Source: Casp-actino8 sp001510455 (GTDB lineage: Bacteria > Actinomycetota > Acidimicrobiia > Acidimicrobiales > Ilumatobacteraceae). From it: a DNA stretch of 33,003 nucleotides. Within the stretch, counting starts at the first letter, position 1; every line of letters begins with the position of its first letter. The notes beneath the pieces are model-generated. The model was given only the letters and a program-made list of their open reading frames with translations. It did no database searches and had not been told where the DNA came from. Location: contig JAQCIK010000023.1 of the NCBI GenBank assembly GCA_027592035.1, positions 1 to 33,003 of the forward strand. The letters run 5' to 3'. This document shows, piece after piece, positions 22,803 through 30,669 of this stretch. The position numbers and the translations under genes are program-made.

Positions 22803-24806
22803 TCAGGTCGCGACCGCAGCGCCTCGTTCCTCGACGGCCTGTTCAACGGCCCTCTGCTTCTGGGCTCGCTTCTCAGCGACCTGAAGTCGAATACCGCCAG
22901 CAATTCCTTCCGGATTGAGAATCGCCGTGACGATCAGCAGAACTCCACCGATCAAGGCCTCCCAACTTCCGAGACCATCGAAGAGTCGACTCATGCCGTA
23001 GAAGGCGATTCCGGCCTGAGCAGTGATTCCGGCCGTGACCGCTCCGCTCACACTCGTGATTCCACCGAGATAGGCAACGGCCAGGGCAGTGAGCGACGCG
23101 ATCACTCCGTACGAGAGGTCGGACACCGAACCGAATCGATAGGCGATGAGAGTTCCACCCACCCCGGCGATGAACGAGGACGCCGCGAACATCAACATCT
23201 TCACGCGCGTCACGTCGATACCCACTGCTGCCGCAGCGCGCTCGTTTCCGCGCACCGCGAGCATCACCCGGCCCGAACCCGAGCGGCGGATGTTGGCCAC
23301 GAGAAGTCCGAGCAACGCCAAGACAACGACGAGGAAGATCCCGAAAATCGGTCGAGAGACCTTGGTGCCGTACACCAGGCCGAGATCCCAGCCAGCCAAC
23401 GATGGATTCGGGACTCGTGCCCCACCCGTTGAGATGTCACCGATCACCCACGGGTTCTTGAAGACGAATTCGGCAATCGTCACTCCTCCCGCCAGGGTGA
23501 CGATGGCCAGATTCGTTCCTCGCACTCGGAGAGCGGGAAGCCCGACGATCAACCCGAAAACCATGGCCGCAAGAGCAGCCAGAATCGGAGCGATCGGGAA
23601 CGGAATGTCGTACCTCATGGCCAACTTCGACAAGGCGAAGCCAGCGATTCCGGCAAACGCCATCTGCGAGAGCGATGTCTGACCACCGAATCCGGTGAGA
23701 ACGACGAGTGACAAGGCGAGCACGGCCGCGATGACCGTCGTCATGATGGCCGCCCGCCACAAAGGACCGAGAAGAACGATGCCGGCGATCGCCGCCACGG
23801 TGGGCACGAGGAACGAGACCGGCGTGACACGTGCCGGTGGCACGGTCGGCAACTTCCACATCTTGACGGCGCCACGATCGGGAAGGCGTTCACCGAGGAA
23901 CACCATGGTGAGGATGATGATGACGAAAGGAATGCCCTCTCGGGCTCCGTACTCAGGGAACCACGACAGGTCGTTCTGCAATTTCGTACAGAGTGATTGC
24001 CCCATTCCGATGAGGACTCCCGTCACCACGGTGGGGCCGAAGTTCTGGAATTTTCCGATGAGAGCCGCCCCGAGAGCTGGCACCAGGAATCCGAAGGTGT
24101 AGATAGTGGAGTTCAACTGCAGCTGTGGTGCGGCGAGAATGGCGAGCAAAGTGGTGAGAACCGACGACAGAACCCATCCGAGTCCCGCCAAGAAGTCCGG
24201 GGAGTAACCGAGCAACACGGCACCCTTTTCGTTCTCGGCCGACGCACGGATGGCCAGGCCGATTCGAAGGAAACGACTACCCGTCCACAACGCAGCTGCA
24301 ATGACGACGACAATGAACAACAACCACAGACCGTCACGAGGAACGGTGAGATCTCGCGTGATGGTGACCGGTTCTCGCGGAAGAATCTTCGGCACACGAA
24401 TCGCCGACATGTCCGCGAACCGCTTCGCGACCAAGGTGATGAACACGATGATGAGTCCGACACTGGCCACGACCTTCGCAAGTGCTGGCGCTTGTCGAAG
24501 TGGTTTGAAGATCAGGACGTAGACGAGCAATCCGAGTACCGCGGACGTCAAGAGGGCGAGTAACAGCGCCCACCGGTAACCCACGTCCTCACCGAAGTGG
24601 TATCGATCCGGAAGTCCGGGTATCGGGAATGGGTACGAGCCGTTCCGCAAGTCGGCGTACACGTACGTCGACCACATGGCCATCGCACCGGCCGCGAAGT
24701 TCACCACACCGGACGCCTGATACGTGATGACCATCCCGATGCCGAGCGCAGCGATGATTGCGCCCGCGGCACTGCCGAGCAGCAGATAGAAGAGGTAGTC
24801 GGTCAT
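22803..24806 (-). CDS. Fused LivH-LivM branched-chain-type ABC permease
   Basis: A 667-residue inner-membrane protein that joins the two permeases of a branched-chain amino acid/urea-type (HAAT) importer in one chain. Residues 1 to about 310 are LivH-like (GIGMVITYQASGVVNFAAGA, FKPLRQAPALAKVVASVGL, IRASAENEKGAVLLGYSPDF), and about 330-640 are LivM-like (ALSLVVLTGFGGQTSLSQMA, GLPALRVRGTNLAIVTLAGG, LAVRGNERAAAAVGIDVTRV, YLGGITSVSGAVTAG). About 18 membrane segments, then a charged tail rich in Glu, Lys and Arg. The two ATPases (LivG/LivF) are not in the window. It follows the substrate-binding lipoprotein by 45 nt. Members with an apocarotenoid or aromatic cargo are conceivable; the cargo here is inference. 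Confidence 0.93.
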   Translation of the reverse strand: MTDYLFYLLLGSAAGAIIAALGIGMVITYQASGVVNFAAGAMAMWSTYVYADLRNGSYPFPIPGLPDRYHFGEDVGYRWALLLALLTSAVLGLLVYVLIFKPLRQAPALAKVVASVGLIIVFITLVAKRFADMSAIRVPKILPREPVTITRDLTVPRDGLWLLFIVVVIAAALWTGSRFLRIGLAIRASAENEKGAVLLGYSPDFLAGLGWVLSSVLTTLLAILAAPQLQLNSTIYTFGFLVPALGAALIGKFQNFGPTVVTGVLIGMGQSLCTKLQNDLSWFPEYGAREGIPFVIIILTMVFLGERLPDRGAVKMWKLPTVPPARVTPVSFLVPTVAAIAGIVLLGPLWRAAIMTTVIAAVLALSLVVLTGFGGQTSLSQMAFAGIAGFALSKLAMRYDIPFPIAPILAALAAMVFGLIVGLPALRVRGTNLAIVTLAGGVTIAEFVFKNPWVIGDISTGGARVPNPSLAGWDLGLVYGTKVSRPIFGIFLVVVLALLGLLVANIRRSGSGRVMLAVRGNERAAAAVGIDVTRVKMLMFAASSFIAGVGGTLIAYRFGSVSDLSYGVIASLTALAVAYLGGITSVSGAVTAGITAQAGIAFYGMSRLFDGLGSWEALIGGVLLIVTAILNPEGIAGGIRLQVAEKRAQKQRAVEQAVEERGAAVAT

Positions 24807-24851
24807 GAACCGGTCACCTCGTCCATCCGCTGCTCGACATCACGTCTCATG

Positions 24852-26192
24852 TCAGGGGAGATACGGGAGGCTGTCGACGAGTTCGAGTCCTTCGACCGGA
24901 CCGACCACCCCGTCTCCCTTGTACTCGGCGAACGGGAACACGAAGGAACACACCGCCGGGTACGCCGCTGACGCACCACACGAGAGTGGTGTCACACCAC
25001 CGAAGAAGTACAGACCCTCTCCGTTCTGAACGAAGTCGTAGAGCGACTCACCAGTGAGTTCGATGCCCTGCTCGACCATCTGGTTGCCGTAGTCGATCAG
25101 CGACATGTACAGGCTGTAACCCAGGCCACCGAGTCCGAGACCAGCCGCCGTCACCTCGTCCTCCGAAATTCCCATGACGGGCGCCAGAAGCTTCTTCAGG
25201 AGTGCCCGATCGGGCGTGTCCTTCTCTTCCGGAAGTCCGGCGAACATCCATCCCTCGGCCTCGTCACCGACGACGTCGATGACGTCCTTGTCGGCACAGA
25301 TGTTGGTGGTGATCACCGGGATCGTGATTCCGAGCGAGGCTCGGCCACGCATCGTGCCGATGCAGCCGGCATCGGCATACAACGACACGATCACGTCAGG
25401 ATCACTGCTCGCCGCTTCGCGAACCAGACCTTGATAGCCAGCGTCGGTCTCGTTGTCGCCGCCCTTCACGGCCTCCCACGCGATTCCCGCCTTGTCGAGG
25501 GCCGCCGTGAGCGAAGCCGCGGTCGAGTTGGCACCTGCATTGTCAGCATGGATGACCGACACCTTGGAGGCGTTGTAATAATCCTTGGCCACGGCTGCGA
25601 TAGCGGCCTGCGACGTGGCGTTACCACCGGTCAGGAAGAGTGCATTGGCGGTGTAGTCGATGGGCAGAATCGGCAGCACACCGATGATCGGGATCGCGGC
25701 TGCCTCATAGGTCTTGTAGTCGGGGAAGAGGTCGAGACCCAACAAGATGAGTTCGACGTTCTTGCCCACCAATTCCTGAGCGCACGCCTGCGATGTCTCG
25801 GGCGAGCCGTTGGCAACACAGGTCTCGAGTTTCACCGGACGATTGCCGAGACCACCGTGCTCATTGGTGTATTCGACAGCCGCTTCCACGAAACGTCGAA
25901 TGTCGGGAAAATCGAGTCCCGCTCCTCCTTCGGTGTTGACCATGCCAACGACCATCTCGGGACCGGTCGGAGGACCGGGCTCGTCACTCGGTGCCGTCGT
26001 CTCGGCCGGCGCTTCGGTGTCATCACTCGACGTATCAGCCGGAGCCTCGGTGGCGCTGGGCGCTTCGGTCTCGGCCGGCGCGTCGCTCGAACCGCTCCCG
26101 TCGTCTCCTCCGCATGCGGCGACAGCCAAAGAACCCGCCACCGCCAAGGCGATCCAGGCCCGTCGTCGAACGGGCATCCCCCTCATCTTCAT
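24852..26192 (-). CDS. Branched-chain-type ABC substrate-binding lipoprotein
   Basis: Extracytoplasmic receptor (peripla_BP_6/LivJ type) for the adjacent permease, 446 residues. Signal peptide with lipobox AVAACGG (Cys27 or nearby), then a 50-residue Ala/Glu/Thr/Pro-rich linker of repeated EAP and TEAP units, then two alpha/beta lobes (about 80-440), with GMVNTEGGAGLDFPDIRRFV, LVGKNVELILLG and SKVSVIHADNAGANST. Ligand unknown; the family binds amino acids, aromatic acids and other organic acids. The ATG at 26192 has GGAGGGGGAAAC directly upstream. A small GCCGC-AAT-GCGGC hairpin lies just before that site (26208-26220). Gap to the carotenoid oxygenase is 31 nt, so cotranscription is likely. 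Confidence 0.93.
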   Translation of the reverse strand: MKMRGMPVRRRAWIALAVAGSLAVAACGGDDGSGSSDAPAETEAPSATEAPADTSSDDTEAPAETTAPSDEPGPPTGPEMVVGMVNTEGGAGLDFPDIRRFVEAAVEYTNEHGGLGNRPVKLETCVANGSPETSQACAQELVGKNVELILLGLDLFPDYKTYEAAAIPIIGVLPILPIDYTANALFLTGGNATSQAAIAAVAKDYYNASKVSVIHADNAGANSTAASLTAALDKAGIAWEAVKGGDNETDAGYQGLVREAASSDPDVIVSLYADAGCIGTMRGRASLGITIPVITTNICADKDVIDVVGDEAEGWMFAGLPEEKDTPDRALLKKLLAPVMGISEDEVTAAGLGLGGLGYSLYMSLIDYGNQMVEQGIELTGESLYDFVQNGEGLYFFGGVTPLSCGASAAYPAVCSFVFPFAEYKGDGVVGPVEGLELVDSLPYLP

Positions 26193-26207
26193 GTTTCCCC
26201 CTCCAAT

Positions 26208-26220
26208 GCCGCAATGCGGC
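26208..26220 (-). other. Small hairpin ahead of the binding-protein gene
   Basis: GCCGC-AAT-GCGGC, a 5-bp GC stem with 3-nt loop, between the carotenoid oxygenase stop and the GGAGGGG ribosome-binding site. It could stabilise the downstream message or pause transcription to raise binding-protein output relative to the upstream enzyme. Function is inference. Confidence 0.4.
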
Positions 26221-26223
26221 GTC

Positions 26224-27564
26224 TCAGTCGGCCACGGAGGCCGGCACCCAACTGCCGTGGAACCCGAACGGGACCCTCGGCAACTGAATCGTTGCGATCG
26301 GTTCGTCCGCCATGGTGAGGGCGTCGAAGATCACGTACTCGCTGGAATCGGATGCCTGGTCGTAGACGTAGGTCATCAGATATCCGTCGTCCTCGGACGA
26401 GGCCGACGCCGACGGCACGAAGACCGCCTCGCCCGACACTCGACCCTTCCCCAATTCGACTGACTCACGTGTGCCGCGTTCACGGTCGTACTTGAGAATC
26501 GCCCCGGCGTCGACTTCGCCGAATCCGGCGTTCCCCATCGACATCTCGTATCCGTAGCGGTGCTTCTTGCCGATCACGGCGTCGTTCACTCGGGGGAACT
26601 CGGCCGGACGGTCATCGATCTGCTCTTCGGACACCTTGCCGGTCGTGGTGTCGATGACCCAACGCCACAACATGGGATTCGGGAAATCCATGTCGTCATC
26701 GCGCCAGATGTGGTCGAACCGAGCGACGTCGAGGACGATCTTGTCGCCGTCTTCGTAGCTGTTCATCGGGTGGAACACGTAACACGGATTGATGTCGTAC
26801 CACTTCACCTGCGAATCGTTGCCCGTGCGCGGCATCACGCCGAGTCGGGCCGGGTACGTGTCACTCCAGTGGATCGGCATCTTGCCTTCGAGCGCGAGGT
26901 CGAGGTTGAAGACGGCCGGGAGATCCATGAAGATCACATTGTTCTCGGTGATGTTGAAGTCGTGCATCATCGTGGGACCGGTCACGGTGATGGGCTCGAC
27001 CTGAACGAGACGGCCATCGGCCGACACTCGCAAGTAAGTGAGATACGGCTCGAGCGGCGCATATCCGAACGCCAGGAGTTCACCCGTGGTCGGGCAGATC
27101 TTGGGATGCGCGGTGAAGGGACCCTTCAGAACTCCACCGAAGTCGGTGGCTCCGATCGTGCCGAGATCACCGTCGAGAACGTACGGGAAATGACCCTCTT
27201 CGAGAGCGAGGATCTTCCCCGCATGACCGACGATGTGCGTGTTGGCCTTCGAACATGTCATGTCGAGGGTGACACTCGGATCGAGGATGTCGATCGACGG
27301 GTCGGCGATGAACGGTGTCTGCACGTAGCGATTTCGATACCACTGGGCCTTCCCGTCTCGAAGACGGACACCGTGGATCATGCCGTCACCGAAGAACGGA
27401 TGGGCGCTCATGCCCGTCAGTGGGTTGGCGCCGTTGCGCAGGTACCGCCCGTCGAGTTCGGCGGGAATGTTTCCGGTCACCTTCAGATCGGTGAGAGTGA
27501 TCTCTTCGGTGACAGGGCGACCATTACCTTGCAAGTGAGCGGGAACTTCTTCGGTCATCGACAT
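26224..27564 (-). CDS. Carotenoid/stilbene cleavage dioxygenase
   Basis: Carotenoid-oxygenase-family (RPE65-like) non-haem iron enzyme, 446 residues, that cleaves a conjugated double bond of an apocarotenoid, carotenoid or stilbene to two carbonyls. Seven-bladed propeller type; the four iron-binding histidines are all present: His153 (FTAHPKIC), His201 (MMHDFNIT), His265 (YVFHPMNS) and His436 (FGFHGSWVP). N-terminal RYLRNGANPL and HPFFGDGMIHGVRL are family signatures. Length is normal. The ATG at 27564 has AAAGGAG about 7 nt upstream. It sits 30 nt after the split-barrel oxidase gene and upstream of an ABC uptake pair, so its substrate may be imported. Carotenoid against lignostilbene specificity cannot be decided. 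Confidence 0.95.
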   Translation of the reverse strand: MSMTEEVPAHLQGNGRPVTEEITLTDLKVTGNIPAELDGRYLRNGANPLTGMSAHPFFGDGMIHGVRLRDGKAQWYRNRYVQTPFIADPSIDILDPSVTLDMTCSKANTHIVGHAGKILALEEGHFPYVLDGDLGTIGATDFGGVLKGPFTAHPKICPTTGELLAFGYAPLEPYLTYLRVSADGRLVQVEPITVTGPTMMHDFNITENNVIFMDLPAVFNLDLALEGKMPIHWSDTYPARLGVMPRTGNDSQVKWYDINPCYVFHPMNSYEDGDKIVLDVARFDHIWRDDDMDFPNPMLWRWVIDTTTGKVSEEQIDDRPAEFPRVNDAVIGKKHRYGYEMSMGNAGFGEVDAGAILKYDRERGTRESVELGKGRVSGEAVFVPSASASSEDDGYLMTYVYDQASDSSEYVIFDALTMADEPIATIQLPRVPFGFHGSWVPASVAD

Positions 27565-27594
27565 GATGAACTCCTTTGATGATCGACGGAAGAA

Positions 27595-28092
27595 TTACTG
27601 AACGACTTCGGGTGAACGTGCCCACATGAGCGTGGCATCGAACGAAAGCGCGTAGTCCGGGACGAATTCCATAATCACTCGTCCGGGTGAATCGAGGAAC
27701 TTGCGGAACGCCTCGGCTGCGGCAGGGTTGTCGGCTCGAAGGCGATGGGCGAATTCGGGATAGAACCAGTCCTTCGTCGCTCGGTCGTCGTGGATGTAGC
27801 AGTTGCCCTTGTACGTGACCGTCTTGCCCCCACCCATCTTCGAGCCAGTGCTGTTGATGCAGATCGACGCTCGTGGATTCCGTCGAAGAGCCGGAATGCG
27901 TTTGCGAGTCTCGGCGGCGGTGAGCCAGATCTTGCCGTCCTTGGGGAGATACGACATGACGACTCCGAAAGGTTCACCCTTCTTGTTGGTCCACATGAAC
28001 ACGCACTCGCCGAGCGACTCGACCAACTTCTTCTCGAGCTCCGGCGTGAGCGCGCACTCGGTCAGATCTTCGTAATTGTCATAAGACGTCAT
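27595..28092 (-). CDS. Split-barrel pyridoxamine-5'-phosphate-oxidase-like protein (PPOX/F420-type)
   Basis: A 165-residue protein of the flavin/F420-binding split-barrel family. Seen: GECVFMWTNKKGEPFGVVMS, WLTAAETRKRIPALRRNPRA (the cofactor-contacting strand and helix), ICINSTGS, YKGNCYIHDD and a C-terminal VIMEFVPDYALSFD. Members reduce or oxidise small molecules with F420 or FMN; the cofactor here is open. The ATG at 28092 has GGGGGAAGG a few bases upstream; the longer frame start at 28122 lacks this. Upstream lie motifs shared with the TetR promoter region (28116-28152), and a TACTGT box may serve as its -10. Probably regulated by the TetR protein. Confidence 0.85.
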   Translation of the reverse strand: MTSYDNYEDLTECALTPELEKKLVESLGECVFMWTNKKGEPFGVVMSYLPKDGKIWLTAAETRKRIPALRRNPRASICINSTGSKMGGGKTVTYKGNCYIHDDRATKDWFYPEFAHRLRADNPAAAEAFRKFLDSPGRVIMEFVPDYALSFDATLMWARSPEVVQ

Positions 28093-28115
28093 GACCTTCC
28101 CCCCTTGTGACGACA

Positions 28116-28152
28116 GTAACACCCCGTAACGGGTCTTATCTACCCCTCGTAA
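28116..28152. promoter_or_regulatory. Putative TetR operator region upstream of the oxidase gene
   Basis: Contains GTAAC at 28116-28120 and again at 28126-28130 around ACCCC, then CTTATCTACCCCTCGTAA at 28135-28152. The latter aligns, with a one-base gap, to CTTATCTTACTCATGGTAA at 28822-28840 in the TetR/SDR divergent region: CTTATCT, AC, C and GTAA are shared. It lies just upstream of the oxidase gene and starts right after the TetR stop, so it suits an internal operon promoter under TetR control. Confidence 0.5.
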
Positions 28153-28153
28153 A

Positions 28154-28801
28154 TTAGCCCGAGGATCGCTCCCCGGCCAGACCCCACCACAACAGTTCGG
28201 CCAAGTGATCGGCCACCGATCCCGGATCGGGCGATGTGTCGTCGATGACCCAGAGAGACACCATCTGCAACATGCCCACCATGGCGTAGGCCCACGTTCC
28301 GGCCACCCCAGGATCTCGACCGACTCCGTCTCGCCACCGCTCGAGGGCTCGGGCGAGGGGTGTTGCCGAACGTTCGGCCAACGACAGACGAGACAGGGCC
28401 GTCTGATCGGTCGATCCTCCGGTGACGTACAAGAAGAGTTCCCGATGGTCCAGCACCGTGACCAGGTTGGCCTTCATGAAGTCGGCCAGGCTCTCCCGTG
28501 TAAATGTCCGCCCGGCCATGGACTCACGCGTGGCAGTGACCATGCGCGACGCCAGCCGATCGGCCAGAGCGTTGGCCAGTTCGGCTCGCGACCCGACCCG
28601 GGCGTAAACGATCGGCTTGGTGATTCCGGCCTCGGCCGCCACGGCGTCGATCGATGCGCTGGCGCCATCGCGTCGGATCACTCGCTCCGCCGCGTCCAAG
28701 ATGACGTCGGGTCCGATGTCGAGGTGGCCACCCCGGGGACGGCCCGGTCGACGCGACACAGACGACATCTCGATGGACGACATGTGATCAGTCTGCTTCA
28801 C
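28154..28801 (-). CDS. TetR-family transcriptional regulator
   Basis: A 215-residue repressor-type regulator. The N-terminal HTH (about 28-75) is typical: ILDAAERVIRRDGASASIDA, VAAEAGITKPIVYARVGSRA, with PIVYARVGSR as the recognition helix. The C-terminal helical ligand-binding domain (about 80-210) fits aliphatic or aromatic effectors but not a specific one. The GTG at 28801 has GGGAGAG 5-6 nt upstream; ATGs at codons 7 and 12 are alternatives. A TAAGAT box overlapping a TTACTCATGGTAA dyad upstream suggests autoregulation. It leads a six-gene minus-strand run and diverges from the SDR gene across 67 nt, a classic placement for a local regulator. Confidence 0.93.
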   Translation of the reverse strand: MKQTDHMSSIEMSSVSRRPGRPRGGHLDIGPDVILDAAERVIRRDGASASIDAVAAEAGITKPIVYARVGSRAELANALADRLASRMVTATRESMAGRTFTRESLADFMKANLVTVLDHRELFLYVTGGSTDQTALSRLSLAERSATPLARALERWRDGVGRDPGVAGTWAYAMVGMLQMVSLWVIDDTSPDPGSVADHLAELLWWGLAGERSSG

Positions 28802-28821
28802 GACGCTCTCCCGTTTCGATG

Positions 28822-28840
28822 CTTATCTTACTCATGGTAA
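28822..28840. promoter_or_regulatory. Putative TetR operator in the divergent promoter
   Basis: CTTATCTTACTCATGGTAA includes the dyad TTAC-TCATG-GTAA (28828-28840). The minus-strand TAAGAT (-10 of the TetR gene) overlaps it, and a plus-strand TAACTT (28838-28843) could be the -10 of the SDR gene, so one bound dimer could block both promoters. A similar motif lies at 28135-28152. Confidence 0.55.
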
Positions 28841-28868
28841 CTTTCCCCGGAACAGGGGGGGGGACACC

Positions 28869-29636
28869 ATGGATTCATCCGTGATCAACATGTTCGATCT
28901 GTCGAACGACGTGGCCATCGTGACCGGGGCCGGACGAGGAATCGGGGAAGGCATTGCGACCACCCTCGCCCGTGCCGGAGCCGCCGTGGTGTGCGCGGCT
29001 CGACGAGCTGAGGAAGTCGAGCGCGTCGCTTCCGATATTCGCAACGCGGGAGGACGCGCCATCGCTGTTCCGACCGACGTCACCGACGACGATGCCGTTC
29101 AGCATCTTGTCGATCGAGCCATCTCGGAGTTCGGATCACTCGACATCCTCATCAACAACGCCGGCGGTTCACCGATTCAGACCCCCCTCGTGAAACTTCC
29201 TCGAGATGAATGGGACGCCACGATGCGTCTCAATGTCACGTCGATCTGGGTGTGCACCAACATCGCCGCGAACCACATGCGCGACGGTGGGCGAATCGTC
29301 AACATCTCGTCGAAAGCCGCCGTGCAGACGGTGATGGGAAGCGGCCATTACGCAGCAGCCAAGGCTGCGGTGAACTCGCTCACCACCACCTACGCCAAAG
29401 AACTCGGCCCGCGTATTCGCGTGAACTGCATCATGCCCGGTGCCGTTCCCACCGAAATCATGATGAAGGCCATGCGCCTCACGGACGACGACCTTCCCAA
29501 GTTGGAAAAGGTTCTTCGACTTCCGATGGCGCGACTTGGCACGCCTGATGACCTCGGACTTGCAACTCTCTTCTTGGTGTCACCGGCTTCGAGTTGGGTG
29601 ACCGGTCAAATCATCGGAATCGACGGAGGGCTGTGA
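28869..29636 (+). CDS. Short-chain dehydrogenase/reductase
   Basis: Classical SDR, 255 residues. NAD(P) motif TGAGRGIG (19-26), NNAG (96-99), catalytic Ser148-Tyr161-Lys165 (ISSKAA, HYAAAKAA), and C-terminal SPASSWVTGQIIGIDGGL. The ATG lies after a G-run (AGGGGGGGGG) that can serve as ribosome-binding site. Its stop overlaps the next start (TGATG), so the two oxidoreductases are coupled. Substrate unknown; context with carotenoid oxygenase, importer and TetR suggests oxidation of an alcohol or reduction of an aldehyde produced by cleavage. Confidence 0.94.
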   Translation: MDSSVINMFDLSNDVAIVTGAGRGIGEGIATTLARAGAAVVCAARRAEEVERVASDIRNAGGRAIAVPTDVTDDDAVQHLVDRAISEFGSLDILINNAGGSPIQTPLVKLPRDEWDATMRLNVTSIWVCTNIAANHMRDGGRIVNISSKAAVQTVMGSGHYAAAKAAVNSLTTTYAKELGPRIRVNCIMPGAVPTEIMMKAMRLTDDDLPKLEKVLRLPMARLGTPDDLGLATLFLVSPASSWVTGQIIGIDGGL

Positions 29637-30649
29637 TGGGCCGAGACAATCCACAGATCGTTCTACGTCGTCGGCCCAAGGGTCGACCGGTAGCCGACGA
29701 CTTCGAATTCGTCGTGCATCCGGTTCCCGAACTCTCCGACGGACAAGTGTGCGTGGAGGTCGATCACCTCGGAATCGACGCCTTCATTCGCACGACCCTG
29801 GAAGAGGAAAGCTTCCATCAAGGCGCTCAAGTCGGCGGAGTGATTCCTGCTCTCGGTGTCGGCCGGGTCGTCGAGTCACGTTTCGACGGTCTGGCACCCG
29901 GTGATCACGTCTTCGGCCCACTGTGTTCGCAGACCTTTGCCGTCATGCCCGGTGCGATGATGCGCAAGATCGATGTATCGCGTGTGCCCCCCACCGCATG
30001 GCTGGGAGCCCTCGGACTCACCACGGGTCTCACGGCCTATATGGGAATGACGCGGGTCGGCAAGGTGGTGTCGGGTGACGTGGTCGTCGTCTCGGCGGCC
30101 GCCGGTGCCGTCGGATCGATGGCTGGGCAGATCGCTCGTCTGCTCGGGGCGTCGACCGTGATTGGGATCGCTGGTGGACCGGCGAAACGCGATTTCCTGG
30201 TGAAGGAACTCGGCTATCACGCGGCAATCGATTATCGCAACGAGGACGTCGAAGCGCGACTACGAGAATTGGCACCGCAAGGAATCGATGTTTTCTTCGA
30301 CAACGTGGGCGGTGACGTACTCGACGCCGTGCTCCTCAACATCAAAGAGGGAACTCGAGTCGTCATATGTGGAGCGATCTCTCAGTACGACGACATGGCC
30401 AATGTCCGCGGGCCTCACAATTATCTGAAACTTGCCGAGCGACATGCGGTCATGGCGGGCTTCGCTGTCTTCCATTTCACCGACGCCTACGAAGAGGGTG
30501 AGACGCGACTGGCTGATTGGTTCATCGATGGCTCGCTCGTGATGCCCGAACACATCGAGGTCGGCGTCGAGAAATTCCCGGCCGCGCTCGACATCCTCAT
30601 GTCGGGTGGCCACACCGGCAAATTACTGGTGAAGGTGTCGTCCGACTGA
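29636..30649 (+). CDS. Medium-chain NADP-dependent oxidoreductase (CurA/prostaglandin-reductase-like)
   Basis: Zinc-free MDR enzyme, 337 residues, that reduces alpha,beta-unsaturated ketones or aldehydes with NADPH. Seen: QIVLRRRPKGRPVADDFEF at the start (the family RPxGxP hallmark), GVGRVVESRF, the Rossmann motif VVVSAAAGAVGSMAGQIARL, GIAGGPAKRDFLVKELGY, DVFFDNVGGDVLDAVL and a C-terminal GGHTGKLLVKV. No catalytic or structural zinc cysteine cluster is visible, as expected for this group. The start ATG overlaps the SDR stop by one base. Reduction of an enone made by cleavage of a polyene or stilbene would suit the neighbourhood, an inference. Confidence 0.93.
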   Translation: MGRDNPQIVLRRRPKGRPVADDFEFVVHPVPELSDGQVCVEVDHLGIDAFIRTTLEEESFHQGAQVGGVIPALGVGRVVESRFDGLAPGDHVFGPLCSQTFAVMPGAMMRKIDVSRVPPTAWLGALGLTTGLTAYMGMTRVGKVVSGDVVVVSAAAGAVGSMAGQIARLLGASTVIGIAGGPAKRDFLVKELGYHAAIDYRNEDVEARLRELAPQGIDVFFDNVGGDVLDAVLLNIKEGTRVVICGAISQYDDMANVRGPHNYLKLAERHAVMAGFAVFHFTDAYEEGETRLADWFIDGSLVMPEHIEVGVEKFPAALDILMSGGHTGKLLVKVSSD

Positions 30650-30669
30650 GAGAACGCCATGATGGCGGG

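Noticed and set aside
22803..24806. Frameshift joining two permease genes
   Set aside because: The frame is continuous, the linker reads well and both halves are full-length, so it is a true fusion.
26560..27579. Long plus-strand open frame (339 codons) opposite the carotenoid oxygenase
   Set aside because: Composition is that of the reverse complement of a coding gene; the sense gene has all four iron histidines.
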